From Nostoc desertorum CM1-VF14 (lineage in GTDB: Bacteria; Cyanobacteriota; Cyanobacteriia; Cyanobacteriales; Nostocaceae): 44,014 nt of DNA. The notes under the pieces were generated by a model, which worked only from the letters and a program-made list of their open reading frames with translations, was not told the origin of the DNA and did no database searches. Positions within the stretch are counted from its first letter, which is position 1; every line of letters starts with the position of its first letter. The position numbers and the translations under genes were made by a program. Positions 42,263-44,014 of the stretch are shown here, one piece after another. The stretch spans positions 1-44,014 of the forward strand of contig JAHHHR010000062.1 of NCBI GenBank assembly GCA_019359245.1, read 5' to 3'.

Positions 42263-43198
42263 ATGTATCGTCGTTGGTTCTTATCTGCTTTAGCACTTTT
42301 GATGAGTATAGTTTTGGCTGCTTGCACTACAGCAACCACTCAACAGCCACAAACAAAAATCACAAACACTGCTGAAACGGCAAATACAAATTCTCAGCAA
42401 TTATCAAAAGAATCAGCAAAAAGAGTTGTTGCTCTTTCTTCTCTTTCTGCTGACATTATCTCTCGGCTCGATCAAACAAAAATTGTTGGAATAACTGGGA
42501 GTAAATTATTTAATAGTGACTCAAGATTCAAGGATATCCCCCGCGTTAGCGAAGGACAAAATCCGCCCAACTTAGAAAAAGTGGTAGCACTCAAACCAGA
42601 TTTAGTTATTGGTGCAGAAGGTTTTTCTAACATCCCAATTCAAAAACTTCAACAGCTAGGAATTCCAACCTTTATGACTAAGGTAAATAACTGGGAATCT
42701 CTAGAAGAGCTTACTAAAACACTTGCTAAATCAATTGATGCTGATCCTCAGCCTTTATTAAACCGTTACAAAACTTTCTTGCCAGAAAAGCCAACTCAGG
42801 GTCTTTCTACTCTAGCGCTGGTTAGTCGTCAACCAATTTTAGCGCCGAATAAAAGTAGTTGGGCGGGGGATTTGCTGGCGAAATTTCAGGCGAAAAATAT
42901 AGCAGCAGATTTACAAGGAAAAAGCCCAGTTGGCGGCTATGTGACCCTTTCGGCTGAGAAAGTTTTAGAAGCAAATCCAGAGGTAATAATTTTGGTCAAT
43001 CCCCCACAAGGTAATTCAGAAGCGGCGCTTTTAGATTCACTGAAGAAGGAAGCTTTTTGGCAAAAACTGCAAGCAACTAGAAATAACCGAGTCTATGTGT
43101 TTGATTATTATGGTCTGGTGAATCCGGGTAGTATAGATGTAATTGAAAAGGCTTGTCAGCAGCTTAAGCAAGCGTTGTTTGTAAAACAGGGCACTTAG
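42263..43198 (+). CDS. Metal-chelate ABC receptor lipoprotein (FecB/BtuF-like)
   Basis: The 311-residue precursor has a lipobox VLAAC (Cys21), so it is probably tethered to the cytoplasmic membrane. The mature part is a helical-backbone binding fold: KRVVALSSLSADIISRLDQT, VALKPDLVIGAEGF, QQLGIPTFMTKVNNWESLEE, LAKFQAKNIAADLQGKSPVG and VYVFDYYGLVNPGSIDVIEK. Ligands of this family are Fe-siderophores, heme, cobalamin or metals. Permease and ATPase genes are not in the window, so the ligand cannot be inferred from context. Confidence 0.88.
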   Translation: MYRRWFLSALALLMSIVLAACTTATTQQPQTKITNTAETANTNSQQLSKESAKRVVALSSLSADIISRLDQTKIVGITGSKLFNSDSRFKDIPRVSEGQNPPNLEKVVALKPDLVIGAEGFSNIPIQKLQQLGIPTFMTKVNNWESLEELTKTLAKSIDADPQPLLNRYKTFLPEKPTQGLSTLALVSRQPILAPNKSSWAGDLLAKFQAKNIAADLQGKSPVGGYVTLSAEKVLEANPEVIILVNPPQGNSEAALLDSLKKEAFWQKLQATRNNRVYVFDYYGLVNPGSIDVIEKACQQLKQALFVKQGT

Positions 43199-43232
43199 CT
43201 CGTCTTACTAATGCCTGTACCCAACAGTAAGA

Positions 43233-43577
43233 TCAATGGCTCAATTGCCTGTAAAAGCTGCGATAACGAGTCCCTTGATAACTGAGTGTGCCTGTGTCAC
43301 CTTCCACAAGCTGACCGTACTCTTGGTCTCCGACGTAAAATTCATGACGAGTGCCATCTCTAACTTCAAAAGTGCAGTAGTAGTAAGACGAAGCCTTATC
43401 AAACCCACTGACATGAGTTCGTTTGGCTACGACCCTAGCGGCAACCGATAATACAGGTTGCTGATTGTTGTATCGCCACTTGGTCAATTCCTTCCGTAGT
43501 CCAAGCAGAATGCTAACAACTATGATGACAAAAATAATACCGATGAATATTGACAAAATCGTAGATATGATGTCCAT
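43233..43577 (-). CDS. DUF2500 family membrane protein
   Basis: The 114-residue protein has one N-terminal transmembrane helix (ISTILSIFIGIIFVIIVVSI) and a small beta domain: VAARVVAKRTHVSG, SSYYYCTFEVRDGTRHEFYV, GDQEYGQLVEGDTGTLSYQG. These are DUF2500 hallmarks. The function is unknown. The family is better known in Firmicutes and enterobacteria, so its presence here may reflect transfer. It starts at ATG 43577. Confidence 0.85.
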   Translation of the reverse strand: MDIISTILSIFIGIIFVIIVVSILLGLRKELTKWRYNNQQPVLSVAARVVAKRTHVSGFDKASSYYYCTFEVRDGTRHEFYVGDQEYGQLVEGDTGTLSYQGTRYRSFYRQLSH

Positions 43578-43613
43578 TCAAACACCCCCATGAACCATGA
43601 TAAGTCAACTGGT

Positions 43614-43898
43614 TTATGAAGCGGAGTAATAGCGATCGCCTTGCGGTTTCAGGCAGTTCATTAAACCCATAATGCTTGATTCTGATTGCTGTCTCTGCTT
43701 CGGAAAGTCCTTGTGCGGAAGTCGGCTAGCATAATTGATTGGTTGAATGTCTAAGCCTAAAGTTTTGATTTTTCCTTTTCCGGCACATACGTGCGCTGCA
43801 TGAACAGTTTCATGGATTAACGTTTGAGTCCCAATACCTAACTCAAATACTATGGGATTAATCCAAATTTTTTTGTCAGCTTCTCTTAGGATTGAGGA
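43614..43898 (-). pseudogene. HExxH metalloprotease-like fragment without a start codon
   Basis: An open frame of 94 codons has no ATG, GTG or TTG before the conserved-looking part. It contains the zinc-peptidase motif HETVH in GTQTLIHETVHAAHVCAGKG, followed by KIKTLGLDIQPINYASRLPH and a tail ending CLKPQGDRYYSAS. An in-frame stop at 43899-43901 cuts it off from any upstream sequence. It may be the 3' end of a gene broken by a frameshift, or a degraded transfer remnant next to DUF2500. Confidence 0.45.
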
Positions 43899-44014
43899 TT
43901 AAATAAGATCCAAAAATAGACAAGGCAATGATAGGGTTAACTTATCCAGTGACCAGCAACTGAATGTATGAATCCCTATGCGTTCAAAGTCGAGCAACAA
44001 ATGCAACAGTTTTA

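Overview
The window is chromosomal DNA from a filamentous, heterocyst-type cyanobacterium, most likely Nostoc or a close relative. Four things point there: very frequent GCGATCGC (HIP1) octamers inside and between genes, many intergenic tandem heptamer repeats (STRR-like), photosynthetic genes (psb27, ndhD/ndhF, a plant-type zeta-carotene isomerase, an RbcR-like LysR regulator), and families typical of the group (Uma2, XisH, IS701, a zinc-ribbon Ser/Thr kinase).

Layout. 1-490: two insertion-sequence fragments, apparently an IS630-type element inside an IS701-type transposase. 1.2-3.2 kb: dxs with a strong terminator. 3.4-10.1 kb, minus strand: a Uma2 protein, ndhD1 and ndhF1. The two NDH-1 genes are about 1.9 kb apart, and the gap holds a decayed RelE-type toxin-antitoxin pair, an intact YgiT/DUF4258 pair and a palindromic repeat. 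10.2-13 kb: a thioredoxin-like protein, zeta-carotene isomerase and rbcR. 13.2-17.5 kb: a zinc-ribbon Ser/Thr kinase followed by two membrane-anchored solute-binding-fold proteins that share one N-terminal anchor but have unrelated sensor domains. 17.5-20.6 kb: a Crp-family regulator, an ArgRS-like protein lacking the catalytic core, a candidate small RNA and a HAD hydrolase. 20.7-27.6 kb: polA, psb27, a secreted protein, argB, a Uma2 gene, an XisH/AroK-tail chimera and aroK. 28-36 kb: a small unknown protein, a LapA-domain protein, ubiX, rnr with a structured leader, a repeat cluster, an unknown two-domain protein and clpP. 36-44 kb: a thioredoxin-domain (DUF255) protein, a VapBC-like pair with an altered toxin, mobA, a family-10-type glycosyl hydrolase, a metal-chelate receptor lipoprotein, a DUF2500 protein and a broken HExxH protein.

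Most genes are single housekeeping units in mixed orientation. Clear multi-gene units are the two overlapping toxin-antitoxin pairs, aroK-xisH, and the kinase/binding-protein group. The best candidates for something undescribed are the kinase plus twin-anchor sensor group (13.2-17.5 kb), the XisH/AroK chimera (26.6-27.1 kb), the hollow ArgRS-like protein with an in-frame repeat insertion (18.6-19.5 kb), and the candidate RNA at about 19.59 kb carrying a Yfr1-complementary site. I saw no tRNA, rRNA or CRISPR array. All identifications are by eye, without database searches.
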